Source of the DNA: an uncultured Planctomycetota bacterium
GTDB taxonomy: Bacteria > Planctomycetota > Phycisphaerae > UBA1845 > UTPLA1
Direction of reading: 5' to 3'
DNA length: 57,542 nt
Assembly: GCA_900696465.1 (NCBI GenBank)
Contig: CAADGE010000039.1
Location: 1-57,542, forward strand
Shown here: positions 28,666 through 37,485 of the stretch, in pieces
How the letters are laid out: every line of letters starts with the position of its first letter
Position numbering within the stretch: position 1 is the stretch's first letter
Translations under genes and position numbers: made by a program
Notes under the pieces: generated by a model
Database searches by the model: none
The model's input: the letters and a program-made list of their open reading frames with translations, nothing else
Told to the model about the DNA's origin: nothing

Positions 28666-29398
28666 GCCGTGGCATCGAGCGACTTCCTGATGCCCTACGA
28701 CCAAAGATCGTTATAGAAAAACACATGATCATTAAAGCGGAGGGTTCCGGCACCTTTGCGAATTGTACTTTCACGACGCCATCGCCGAATAATGGCTGCA
28801 GGTCTGCGGTTCCTCCACCATCGACGTAAAGCGTCATAGCATAGCTGACGACGTACATATGACCGGCAGGCAGAATCATACTTTCTGCAATCGAAAGTGC
28901 GCCGGACAGCGGATCGCTTCCAGCCACTACGTCGTCGGATTCGGACCAGATGACAACGAAACCGGGGCCGGGAAGCTCGATCCTGCCCACAGTCATTTCG
29001 AGCACTGCTTCCGTCGTGCTACCTGGAAGGATGAAATCATACGAAGCGCTCAAGGAAATATCGAGAGCGAAGCTCGAAGTCAGGCCAATGAAGCCCCCGC
29101 ATGTGGAATACGAATACTCACTTGTGTTTGGACCGGTCTGCAACGCATTGACGAGAAACTGCCCTGCGAATGAGTCCCACCTAAAATCGTACGCGGCTGC
29201 CGCTTGCAGATCACCCAACTGTGCGGCGTGGCTGCCTACGAAAGGACTCTCAATATCGTCGTAAACGACAACATCCTCGTTTACACCATCGTAAACGGAA
29301 CAGCCGACGCTCGTACTCCAAACGAGATTCGCGGGAGCCAAGCCCGGCAGGGCCATGATAACAAGCGTGACAAGGAATAGTTCAACGATGCGCGACAT
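28631..29398 (-). CDS. PEP-CTERM secreted protein with an appended tail
   Basis: The ribosome site AGGAGG overlaps the TAG stop of rtcB (TAGGAGG), nine bases before this ATG, so it is probably translated from the rtcB message. Residues 1-23 are a signal peptide. The body is beta-rich, and [20 protein letters not shown] is a PEP-CTERM signal for exosortase processing. Instead of stopping after the basic end, the frame continues for about 20 residues (ending [11 protein letters not shown]) through the antisense of the rbsA fragment, where it finds its stop. The tail is probably an accident of the duplication and would be removed with the signal if exosortase cuts. Function of the mature part unknown. 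Confidence 0.82.
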   Translation of the reverse strand: MSRIVELFLVTLVIMALPGLAPANLVWSTSVGCSVYDGVNEDVVVYDDIESPFVGSHAAQLGDLQAAAAYDFRWDSFAGQFLVNALQTGPNTSEYSYSTCGGFIGLTSSFALDISLSASYDFILPGSTTEAVLEMTVGRIELPGPGFVVIWSESDDVVAGSDPLSGALSIAESMILPAGHMYVVSYAMTLYVDGGGTADLQPLFGDGVVKVQFAKVPEPSALMIMCFSITIFGRRASGSRSMPRPTPTEHLPSAA

Positions 29399-29410
29399 AG
29401 TGCGATCCTC

Positions 29411-30874
29411 CTACCCCTTGATCACACCGATCGGCCTGAGCCGTGCGACCTTCTGGCTGATCCCCGCCTCGTGAAGCACGCCGACGACGGCCTGTACATC
29501 CTTATAGGCGTCGGGCTGTTCTTCCTCAAGACCGGTGCGACCGCGGGCGCGGGCAATGACGCCGCGATCGAGTAGCTCGCGCTGGATCGAGCGGCCCTTG
29601 CTGGCGCGAATCGCCGCGCCGCGGGACATCATACGTCCCGCGCCGTGGCAACTGCTGCCGAAGGTGTGCTCCATGCTGCCGGGCCGACCGACGAGCACGT
29701 AGCTGGCCCGACCCATGTCGCCGGGCACGAGCACCGGCTGGCCGATGCCGCGGTAGCGCGGCGGAAGCTCAGGGTGGCCCGGCGGGAAGGCCCGCGTTGC
29801 ACCCTTGCGATGGACGCACAGCTCGGTCGTGCGGCCGTTCACTTCGTATGGCTCCATCTTGGCAATGTTGTGGGCAACGTCGTAGATCAGGTGCATGCCC
29901 AGCCGCTCAGCGGGCTTCTCGAAGATCTCGGCAAATGTCTGGCGGGCCAGATGGGTCATGATCTGCCGATTGCACCATGCGTAGTTCGCCGCGGCGCGCA
30001 TTGCGCCAAGATACTTCTCGCCCTCTGGTGAATGCACTGGCGCGCAGACAAGCTGCCGGTCGGGCAGATCGATGCCATATTTTTTCGGGACGTGCTGCAA
30101 TTCTTTCAACGCATCCTCGCAGACCTGATATCCCAGGCCGCGCGAGCCGGAGTGGATCATGATCGTGACCAGCCCCTTTTCGAGGCCCATGACCTGCGCG
30201 GCGTGCGGATCGTCGACGTGATCGACGACCTGCACTTCGAGGAAGTGGTTGCCGCTGCCGAGGGTACCGCACTGCGGGCCGCCGCGCTGGTATGCCGAAT
30301 CGGAGACATAGTCCGGCCTTGCGCCCCTGATGCAGCCACCGGCCTCGGTAACTTCGAGATCGCTCTCCCAGCCGAGGCCATGCTTGTTGACGACGTAGGA
30401 CGAGCCCTGCTCCATGAGCGTCCTGAGTTCGGCTTTGCTGAACTTGATGCGGCCGCCCTGGCCGACGCCGCAGGGGACGTTGGCGAATAGCCGGTCAACA
30501 AGTCGCTCGAGCCGCGGGCGGACTTCGTCGATCTTCAGGTCGGTGCGAAGGAGGCGGACGCCGCAGTTGATGTCGTAGCCGACGCCGCCGGGGCTGATGA
30601 CGCCGCCGTCGTCGGGGTCCGTCGCGGCGACACCGCCGATGCAGAAGCCGTAGCCCCAGTGGATGTCCGGCATGGCGAGCGAATACTTCACAATGCCGGG
30701 CAAACAGGCGACATTGGCGACCTGCTCAGGGGATTTGTCGCCGCGAATGGCGTCGATGAGGGCTCCATCTGCGTAGATAAGGCCGTCGACGCGCATGCCG
30801 GACTTGTACGACCGCGGGATACACCAGCGGCAGGCGTCGAGGCGATTCAATGGACCGGTGAAAGCGTCGGGCAT
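29411..30874 (-). CDS. rtcB: RtcB RNA-splicing ligase
   Basis: A 487-residue GTP- and Mn2+-dependent ligase that joins 2',3'-cyclic phosphate or 3'-phosphate RNA ends to 5'-OH ends; in bacteria it serves RNA repair. Visible ligands are Asp101 and Cys104 (GYDINCGVR), His210 (GSGNHFLEV), His241 (HSGSRGLG) and His335 (YDVAHN), and His410 in SSCHGAGRMMSR is the guanylate acceptor. The N-terminal part (LNRLDACRW, MRVDGLIYAD) matches the longer archaeal/eukaryotic-type chain, supporting the start at 30874. The archease gene lies 101 bases upstream. Its own 3' end is copied at 28368-28500. Confidence 0.97.
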   Translation of the reverse strand: MPDAFTGPLNRLDACRWCIPRSYKSGMRVDGLIYADGALIDAIRGDKSPEQVANVACLPGIVKYSLAMPDIHWGYGFCIGGVAATDPDDGGVISPGGVGYDINCGVRLLRTDLKIDEVRPRLERLVDRLFANVPCGVGQGGRIKFSKAELRTLMEQGSSYVVNKHGLGWESDLEVTEAGGCIRGARPDYVSDSAYQRGGPQCGTLGSGNHFLEVQVVDHVDDPHAAQVMGLEKGLVTIMIHSGSRGLGYQVCEDALKELQHVPKKYGIDLPDRQLVCAPVHSPEGEKYLGAMRAAANYAWCNRQIMTHLARQTFAEIFEKPAERLGMHLIYDVAHNIAKMEPYEVNGRTTELCVHRKGATRAFPPGHPELPPRYRGIGQPVLVPGDMGRASYVLVGRPGSMEHTFGSSCHGAGRMMSRGAAIRASKGRSIQRELLDRGVIARARGRTGLEEEQPDAYKDVQAVVGVLHEAGISQKVARLRPIGVIKG

Positions 30875-30880
30875 GAAGTC

Positions 30881-30886
30881 ATTATA
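30881..30886 (-). promoter_or_regulatory. Possible -10 box directly before rtcB
   Basis: On the minus strand a perfect TATAAT lies six bases before the rtcB ATG, with no ribosome site in between. If used, the transcript would start at or near the ATG and be leaderless. The -35 region (GTGTTG at 17 bases) is weak, so this is tentative. Confidence 0.3.
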
Positions 30887-30975
30887 GAGATCTGTCGCAC
30901 GATCAACACTGAACAGCGAAGCTGCCGGATAGTTATCAGCTGGATTCGTCGTTTTCCGTACTCCGCCGCCGCCGC

Positions 30976-31401
30976 TCAGATATCCACAATAATCGTCGCC
31001 TCATAGCCGCCCTCGGTCTTTCGCACGGCCAGGTCGTGGTAGGTGATCGCCTTGACCTCCCGGTGATAGATGCTTCGCGTTGAGTCGATCGGGCAGAATC
31101 GGCCCTCAGCACGGAGCACTCGATCGCTGAACTCGCTAACTGTCACTTCACAGAATATCTGGTGCCGCGTCTCGAAGTCGAGGAGCAGGCGCGCAAGATA
31201 ATCTCGCAGAAGGGTATCCGGGCTGTCACCGGAGAATTGCAGCAGGACCGGCGCGGAGGCGGCGCCGCATTCGGGGACCAGTTCGCCGATCACGGCGTAG
31301 AGGGCCTCGGCCGCAAGCGGAATTAACGCTTCAAGCGAGGGCGCATGAAGCCGAATACCCAGATCGGCTGTGTGGTCGAAGAGTTCGTAACGAGGCAACA
31401 T
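30976..31401 (-). CDS. Archease, RtcB activating protein
   Basis: The ATG at 31401 begins MLPRYELFDHTADLGIRLHA, the hallmark archease start (FDHTAD); the frame is open much further upstream but that part is the antisense of a terminator and another gene. At 141 residues it has family length. It ends with YHREVKAITYHDLAVRKTEGGYEATIIVDI, again standard. Archease binds metal and speeds RtcB guanylation and turnover. The conserved acidic residues (Asp in HTAD and the C-terminal VDI) are present. It lies upstream of rtcB in the same direction, the usual pairing. Confidence 0.95.
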   Translation of the reverse strand: MLPRYELFDHTADLGIRLHAPSLEALIPLAAEALYAVIGELVPECGAASAPVLLQFSGDSPDTLLRDYLARLLLDFETRHQIFCEVTVSEFSDRVLRAEGRFCPIDSTRSIYHREVKAITYHDLAVRKTEGGYEATIIVDI

Positions 31402-31480
31402 GAAACGTGTTCTACCGCGCCTCCTACATCCGGGCGAATGTCGCGGCAGCCGGTTCCACAAGCAGGCGAGCGGTTCTGTT

Positions 31481-31525
31481 AAAAGACCGACGGCCGCTGG
31501 ACGTCGGAGACACCAGCGGCCGTCG
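31481..31525 (-). terminator. Intrinsic terminator for the dockerin-protein gene
   Basis: A 13-bp GC-rich stem (CGACGGCCGCTGG and its complement, loop of 12 bases) is followed on the minus strand by TCTTTTAAC. It lies about 30 bases past the stop of the leftward gene at 31556-33565 and separates it from archease. Confidence 0.8.
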
Positions 31526-31555
31526 GGGGCACACGTGACGAGCTGAAGGTTTTCG

Positions 31556-33565
31556 TCAGCAGCCGCCCGCCAGGAGGCAGTTGACGAAATTGGTGACGTC
31601 GCTGACGCCGATCTCGCAATCCTTGAGAAGCTGGAGATCGCCCGCACATTTTTCAAGCGGGGTACCTGCGCCCGACATCAGGATCTCGACGAAGCGGGCA
31701 ACGTCCTCGCCGTTGACGAAGCCGTCACCGTTGACATCGCCTCGAACGCACGACAGGGCCGACGGCACCTGGGCGCTGACCGACACGAAGCTCGGCGAGC
31801 CCGGCTTGAAGAGGCCGACCTTGATGGTGCCGGCAGTCGGCGGCGTCGCGGCATCGAAGCGGAAGTTGTAGAGCGTGGCCCATCGCAGGGCGTTGGCGTT
31901 GCTGTTCTGGCCGAATGTCTGGGTCGCCCAGATCACTTGATCCGGAAGGACCGAGCCGGGCCAGTCGGTTCCGTCGTATGGCTCACCGCTGTGATAGAAG
32001 ACGTCATGGAAGCCGAGATTCGTGACGCCGACGCATTCAGGCGTGGTGACCGAGAAGAACTGGGCGCCGCGTTCGCTGTTCATGTTGAACAGGGCATACT
32101 CGTAGTGCCAGGAGCCGTCCTCATTCTCGGATACCTTGTAGCCAAGGAAGAAGCGACCGTCGCTGGGGATGTCGAAAGGTACGATGGTCACGTCGGCGTC
32201 GTAGGCGCGCCACGCGTAGATTGCTGGCTGTTCGCGAACCGTGTTGGCGCCAGGAACTGCACCAGTCACCCAGTTAAGCGGGTAGTTGGTGACGTTGTTA
32301 ACGACCGTGACACGGCGCCAGGATGCGTTGTTGTGAAGATTGCCGGCGGCGGAGTCGTCGTTGGCGACGTACTGGCCTTCAACAAAGTAAAGGGCGCCGG
32401 CGTTCAACATGGGGTTGACGTCTGCCGCGAGGGCCTGGAGGCGACCTCGGACCGTCGAAGAACCACTGGGTGAGGCATGCGGATCGGGGAAGGTGCCGAG
32501 GTATGGATTGACCGGCGACTTGGGACCCAGATTGCCGAATGCGCCGTTGCGGGTAGCCGTGTAGGGATCGCTGCAGTTGACGCCCAGCTGGCTGCAACAG
32601 CCGCCGCAGACCGGCTGGCAACCGGAGGTGCAAAGCCCCTGCTGAAGTGCACAGAAGCCGTACTTGAGCCACGACTGCCCGATCTGCTCGAAACGGCCGT
32701 AATTCGTGCCCGGCTCAGTCTTCAGGCGGAACAGGTTCTGACCGATGACCGGGTGCATGTTCGGCACGCCATCGAACCAGTTGAGCGGAACGGTGCCGAT
32801 GTTGCAGGAGGTCGTGCCGACCGAGTAGGCATAAACACCGCTCGTGCTTCCCCAGCTTCGGGGTTGACCGGCGCTGTCTCCGGTGAGTGCGCCGACGATC
32901 ACGTCGGCACCGGCACGCGGCGATGCGCCTTCCGACGACTGCGGTGGCGTGAAGAACTGGGCATCGCTCAGTGTGGCGTCGGCGATGATCTCAAGGTGGC
33001 CAGCCGGCATGCCAGCATAGGACTTGTCCTGAAGGACTTCAGTGGCGAAGGAATCGGAGATCACCAGGTCCGCAGCGAACGTCAATCGCCCTGTCGCGGG
33101 ATCCATCTCCATCGAGAGGCCGTCGGCTGCGGACTGGAAGATGACCCGGTGCACATCCAGGCCGTCGATCACGGCGATCGTGCGGCCGGAGACCGAGATG
33201 CTGAAGTTACCGATACGAAGCTGATCGGGCTGATCCGCGATGGAAAGCAGCAGGGCCTCTCCGGTCACAGTCAGGGCGCCGCCCACTTGGTGGATCTGAT
33301 CATCCAGGTAGGTCAGTTGAAAGTTGCTCACCGAAGTGTTGATCGGTGAAACCCAGGTCGCATCGGAAGCCGTCGAGAGACCGAGCGCACCAAGCGCCTG
33401 AGAATCGAACGTGAGCGAGGCATGACCGGATGTGACCGACCACGCCGCGAGGGATTCGAAGGACTTGTCGAGCCGCGTATCGGCCGCGACGGGCGAAACC
33501 AGCAATCCTGCCAGGGCAACGAGGCCGAGGAATGCCGCGATGGGTTTCGTGGGGGCTCTTAGCAT
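31556..33565 (-). CDS. Secreted protein with C-terminal dockerin-like pair (paralog A)
   Basis: ATG 33565 has an AAGGAG site and starts a signal peptide (MLRAPTKPIAAFLGLVALAG to VAAD); upstream open frame ignored. The 669-residue protein has a beta-rich N-terminal third, then a module shared with the next gene: ADVIVGAL, TTSCNIGTVPLNWFDG, HPVIGQNLFRLK, RFEQIGQSWLKYGF, a cysteine-rich patch and LGPKSPVNPYLG. The end is a dockerin-like EF-hand pair (GDVNGDGFVNGEDVARFVEIL, then a second less canonical half) finishing VNCLLAGGC. The shared module has no name known to me. No cohesin is visible in the window, so the dockerin partner is unknown. Confidence 0.85.
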   Translation of the reverse strand: MLRAPTKPIAAFLGLVALAGLLVSPVAADTRLDKSFESLAAWSVTSGHASLTFDSQALGALGLSTASDATWVSPINTSVSNFQLTYLDDQIHQVGGALTVTGEALLLSIADQPDQLRIGNFSISVSGRTIAVIDGLDVHRVIFQSAADGLSMEMDPATGRLTFAADLVISDSFATEVLQDKSYAGMPAGHLEIIADATLSDAQFFTPPQSSEGASPRAGADVIVGALTGDSAGQPRSWGSTSGVYAYSVGTTSCNIGTVPLNWFDGVPNMHPVIGQNLFRLKTEPGTNYGRFEQIGQSWLKYGFCALQQGLCTSGCQPVCGGCCSQLGVNCSDPYTATRNGAFGNLGPKSPVNPYLGTFPDPHASPSGSSTVRGRLQALAADVNPMLNAGALYFVEGQYVANDDSAAGNLHNNASWRRVTVVNNVTNYPLNWVTGAVPGANTVREQPAIYAWRAYDADVTIVPFDIPSDGRFFLGYKVSENEDGSWHYEYALFNMNSERGAQFFSVTTPECVGVTNLGFHDVFYHSGEPYDGTDWPGSVLPDQVIWATQTFGQNSNANALRWATLYNFRFDAATPPTAGTIKVGLFKPGSPSFVSVSAQVPSALSCVRGDVNGDGFVNGEDVARFVEILMSGAGTPLEKCAGDLQLLKDCEIGVSDVTNFVNCLLAGGC

Positions 33566-33703
33566 AGAATGAACTCCTTCTCCATAGGGGTGTCCAGCAG
33601 CCGCCGTGTCCCAAGGCAGCGAGTGACACCAAACCGCGCTGACATACGAAGCAGGGCCGGCAGACAACTGCCGACCCTGATCAGTAACCTATCAAAAATG
33701 TGA

Positions 33704-35179
33704 TCAACCACAGCCGCCGTTCAGGAGGCAATCCACGAACTCGGGGAGGTCATCCAGCAGGATCTGACCATCCGTCGGAAGCGCGAGATCACCGGCACAG
33801 CGCTCCCGGAAGGATGCGCCGGCATTGACCAGTCGCTCAACGAAGAGGGCGACGTCGAGACTGTCGACCGAACCGTCGCCGTTCATATCACCCCGCCAGC
33901 ACGGCATGGGCGAAAAGCCGAGCCCCAGAACCGTATCCGGTTGATTGGCGGCCGGCTTGAAGTAGCCCATGGTGATCTCGCCCTTTCCGGGCCAAGGCGG
34001 CACATCCGAATCGAAGCGGAAGTTGTACATCGTGCCCCATCGAATGGCATTGCCGCCGATGTTCTGATTGAAGGTGACGGTCTCCCAATTTACTTCGTTG
34101 TAGGAATGAACCGGCGGCCAATCTGTGCCGTCGCAATTGACGCCGCTCGGGCCGTCGCCGCTGTGGTAGTCGACATCACGAAAGCCGAGATTGGTGACGG
34201 TGGCGCCAGGCCGAATCGGCAGCGAGAAAGAGCGAATGGATCGATCGGAATTGAGATTCTGCAAGGCAAACTCGTAGTGCCACATACCGCCGCCCAGGTC
34301 CGTGGCCTGTGAACCGAGAAGCACCAGGGCCGTCCAGCCGTTGGCCTCGGCCGTCGTGACTTCGGAAATGAATACGGCCGGGTCGACGTCACGCCACGCG
34401 AAGATGGCGGCCTTTTCGCGCTGGGTCGCGCCCGTGCGAGCGAAGTCCCAAGAAGCTCCGCCGCCGGTGACCGACACAGGGCGGTAGGAAGCGTTGTTGT
34501 TCTTGTTGCCTGCCGCGGCATCGTCAGCGGCGACGTACTGGGCCTCGACAAAGTAACGTGTGGCGTTGATGCCACCTCCACCGGTAGACGGCTCAAGGTC
34601 CTCGATCTTGACCTGCAATCGACGAGCGACACTGCCGGAAAAGCCAGGAACCGTGACGCTGTGGGTGTGGACGCCGGTCGTGGCGTTGACCGCCCACTTG
34701 GGACCGAGGGCGCTCTGGCCGCCGTTTCGCGAGGAGGAATACGGATCGGAACAACCGACACCGAGGGTCGAACCATCCGTTCCGAAACAGGTAGAACAGC
34801 AGGCATAATCACTCAGAGCATAAAATCCGTGCTTAAGCCAGCTTTGCCCGAGCTGCTCGAATCGGCGCGTGCCGTCAACCAGTTTCAAGCGGAAGAGATT
34901 CTGGCCGATGACGGGATGGTTGATACCGCCGGACTGCCAAATGAGCGGCGTATTTCCGAGGTTGCAGGAGGTCGTGCCGACTGAGAAGGCCTCAATGCCA
35001 CCGAGACTGTTGTAGTTGGTGATGATGTCGTGCGAGAGCACGCCGACGATGACGTCCGGGCCGGTCGACTGGCCTGGTGTGCCCGGACATCCGGAAGCCC
35101 AGGCGCGTGAGGCCGCGAAGGTCATGAGGGAAGATGAGATTAAAACACAGAATAGCGAACGGGCAATAGAACGGAACAT
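33704..35179 (-). CDS. Secreted protein with C-terminal dockerin-like pair (paralog B)
   Basis: ATG 35179 follows GGAG and begins a signal peptide (MFRSIARSLFCVLISSSLMT to AWAS). The 491-residue product is nearly all the shared module of paralog A (PDVIVGVL, TTSCNLGNTPLIWQSG, HPVIGQNLFRLK, RFEQLGQSWLKHGFYALS, CCSTCFG, GCSDPYSSSRNG), followed by a dockerin-like pair (GDMNGDGSVDSLDVALFVERL) ending VDCLLNGGCG. Unlike paralog A it lacks the extra N-terminal domain. The two genes lie in tandem with a gap of 138 bases, so a tandem duplication with domain loss or gain is likely. An imperfect hairpin at 33653-33678 follows the gene without a T run. Confidence 0.85.
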   Translation of the reverse strand: MFRSIARSLFCVLISSSLMTFAASRAWASGCPGTPGQSTGPDVIVGVLSHDIITNYNSLGGIEAFSVGTTSCNLGNTPLIWQSGGINHPVIGQNLFRLKLVDGTRRFEQLGQSWLKHGFYALSDYACCSTCFGTDGSTLGVGCSDPYSSSRNGGQSALGPKWAVNATTGVHTHSVTVPGFSGSVARRLQVKIEDLEPSTGGGGINATRYFVEAQYVAADDAAAGNKNNNASYRPVSVTGGGASWDFARTGATQREKAAIFAWRDVDPAVFISEVTTAEANGWTALVLLGSQATDLGGGMWHYEFALQNLNSDRSIRSFSLPIRPGATVTNLGFRDVDYHSGDGPSGVNCDGTDWPPVHSYNEVNWETVTFNQNIGGNAIRWGTMYNFRFDSDVPPWPGKGEITMGYFKPAANQPDTVLGLGFSPMPCWRGDMNGDGSVDSLDVALFVERLVNAGASFRERCAGDLALPTDGQILLDDLPEFVDCLLNGGCG

Positions 35180-35544
35180 GAAATCTCCAAGTGGCTCAGG
35201 GCTGGTGAAACAGAACTCCATGTGCTCTGCGCACATGGATACGATCAGCGTCGTGTCCAACTGGCTATCGGGAACCTGATGCGGTCGGGCAGGTTACAGA
35301 TCGGGCAGACCACCCCTCCTACGAAAAGAAGCTCACCTAACTTACAGTTTAACGATATCGGTTATGCCGATCAAGCCGCTTTTGGGACCTTGCCAGTGTT
35401 CCTGGGGAGGCCTGCCAGTAGGCACAAAAGTCCGCGAAAAAACCAGCAGAACCTCACGTCCATCGAAGCCGGCCGGAGCTATACGCCCCGGCACAGAAAC
35501 CATCGCCCTGTGAGTCGGGCAGGCGGCAGACCTCAGACAGGGGT
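35180..35544. other. Intergenic region, no gene seen
   Basis: These 365 bases hold no frame that looks coding. The promoter of the leftward dockerin gene should lie near its right side, but no consensus boxes are clear. Confidence 0.5.
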
Positions 35545-37485
35545 TCAGTATGCCGCGGCGGCACATCGAAGCGCCCCGTAGCGTCGCTGGCTCTCAGCGC
35601 AATAAACCGGGATGACTTCGACTTGATTCCCGAATTCTCGACGAAATGTCTCCACAGCCGCTCGGTCGAGGTCGGCGTAAAGGCCACCACAGGCCGGCAT
35701 GAGGTATTTACCTCGTGCATGAATTCCGTTGAGGTAATTCAGACTTCGATCGCCCTCGGCGAGACTTGGAACGGCGACCACCTTTATGCCGAGCGATTCC
35801 AGGGTGTGCCGCAGAGCAGCACGCTCAGCGTGCCTGCGCCGCAGGACATCCAGATACTCCCGATAGGCCTCGTTCGAAGGCGTGAACGTCGTATCCTGCA
35901 GTGCGGTCGCCAGGTCCATCGCCAGCAGGAAATGCTGGAAGTTCGCCACGCCGGGATCGACCAGACTCGTGGAGAAGTGAGCCGCGAGTGACTCGGGATA
36001 CTGCCCTGGGCGTACGGCATGTCGATCGACGGCCGCTCGCAGCAGGTTTGCGGCGTCAAGAATATCGTCTGCGGCAAGTTTATTATCCACGGTCTGAGAC
36101 GTCGTATCGTCCAAAAGACCGGTCTGTCGCAGGGCGCGTGCCCCGGTGCGCAACAGGATCGCCACGGCACTCGTCGTATCGTTCACGAAGGCAACGAGGC
36201 CACCCCCGACGCTGCGAAGTGACACCTCGTAATCGATGTGGTACGAGTTGGCGAACATCTCGATCTCCACACCTGCGTCGAATTCGACGGCGAAGGCATT
36301 CGAGACTTGCTTCCGCGTAAGACCCAGTGCGACGTTGCGGTAAATCTCGGCTTCGCCAATGAGGAGATAACGTGTCGCTGTCCGCGGGTCGGTGGCGAGG
36401 ATTACATTGCCGCCCTGGAAGAGCAGCGGGGATTGGATGACCGCGTGGCCCGCTGCCCGGAGACCATCGAGCAGCAGATTCTCGCCCGGCACGAGGATGG
36501 TGCCTTCCTCACCGCGATTGGCGTAACGCGGTGCGAGGGTGGCCGGCCGCTGTGTGCCGTCTGCGGCCGATGTAAGAATCCCCATCTTGCCATTGTCCTG
36601 TGCCCACTCGGCTACCGGTAGCTTCTCCGCAATAACCGTCAGTCGTGCATCTCCGGAAGCCGTCGACGAGGATGATTCATGAAGCCAGAGGCGAGCAAAG
36701 CCCAGGAAAGAGTTCACGTGTACGGCCTCGATGCTCACCAGGAACTGTGCATCCGGAAGTACTTCGATCAGTTGCCGACAGACATCGAGACCGCTGCCGT
36801 CGCCGATACCGCGCCAATAGTCTCCGCGCGGCAATTGGAGACGAACCAACGCGATATCGCGATCTTCCGACTCGCTCGTTGCGCGGAACTCCGGCGAGGA
36901 TTTTCGAAATTCGAATGGGAGCGCACGCAGCGTGTCGGCCAGTTCGTCCGCTGATCTGCCCGACGCCAGCAGTTGCTGCACGTATCCCACGATCGGATAG
37001 CGTTCCACCGACGAGGCGCCAGGAATGGGATAGTAGGCCAGCAGATCGACCGGCAGCCCCGTGCGACGAAGCAGATCGGCGTCTTCCGCTTCGCCGCGAT
37101 TGAGATTCGCCAGGCCGACGACTTCCACCACGCGGGCAAGCGTCAGCGGCAGACCGTCGATGGCCAATCGCTCGGCGACGATTCGTGCAGCGCGGTGCAT
37201 GTATGCCGGCGAGCGATCATCGGGCGCGTGAGAGGGCCAGAGTGCGGCGGACGAATCCGTGATCGGGGCGCGAAAACCGGGCAACGTCGGATGCCGCTCA
37301 GGAAGGGATGTCCAGTAGGCCGCGATCGAAGCGGGCGGCGTATGACGGATGACGCGGATTTGCGCGTCGATGCCGGTTGCGGGGCTATCTGCCACTTGCG
37401 AGCCAGCGCGTGACGCGATTACCGCAACAAGTATCAGCGCGAAGCTCCCCTTGTGGCATCGCGAGTGAGGGCGTTTCTTTATCAT
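35545..37485 (-). CDS. Probable secreted pentein-fold enzyme (agmatine/peptidylarginine deiminase-like)
   Basis: A hydrophobic N-terminus (residues 13-25, FALILVAVIASRAG) suggests export. The C-terminal half carries the guanidine-modifying pentein core in order: EWAQDNGKMGI (Asp297, like WxRDxGP), FQGGNVIL (358-360), SYHIDYEVSL (His416 and Asp418), SLNYLNGIHARGKYLMPACGGLYADLDR, and GALRCAAAAY (Cys641, the nucleophile position). This is the pattern of agmatine deiminase and the Porphyromonas-type peptidylarginine deiminase. A helical insert (about 430-570) and a long N-terminal part are unusual. It overlaps the upstream small membrane protein gene by four bases (ATGA). Substrate unknown; peptidyl or free guanidine is possible. 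Confidence 0.75.
   Translation of the reverse strand: MIKKRPHSRCHKGSFALILVAVIASRAGSQVADSPATGIDAQIRVIRHTPPASIAAYWTSLPERHPTLPGFRAPITDSSAALWPSHAPDDRSPAYMHRAARIVAERLAIDGLPLTLARVVEVVGLANLNRGEAEDADLLRRTGLPVDLLAYYPIPGASSVERYPIVGYVQQLLASGRSADELADTLRALPFEFRKSSPEFRATSESEDRDIALVRLQLPRGDYWRGIGDGSGLDVCRQLIEVLPDAQFLVSIEAVHVNSFLGFARLWLHESSSSTASGDARLTVIAEKLPVAEWAQDNGKMGILTSAADGTQRPATLAPRYANRGEEGTILVPGENLLLDGLRAAGHAVIQSPLLFQGGNVILATDPRTATRYLLIGEAEIYRNVALGLTRKQVSNAFAVEFDAGVEIEMFANSYHIDYEVSLRSVGGGLVAFVNDTTSAVAILLRTGARALRQTGLLDDTTSQTVDNKLAADDILDAANLLRAAVDRHAVRPGQYPESLAAHFSTSLVDPGVANFQHFLLAMDLATALQDTTFTPSNEAYREYLDVLRRRHAERAALRHTLESLGIKVVAVPSLAEGDRSLNYLNGIHARGKYLMPACGGLYADLDRAAVETFRREFGNQVEVIPVYCAESQRRYGALRCAAAAY

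Noticed and set aside
28428-28829. Plus-strand open frame of 133 codons across the fragment junction
   Set aside because: It is a frame produced by antisense rtcB and out-of-frame rbsA remnants; no ribosome site or known domain.
33653-33678. Intrinsic terminator between the dockerin paralogs
   Set aside because: An 11-bp imperfect stem exists, but no T run follows on either strand, so it was mentioned only with the gene.
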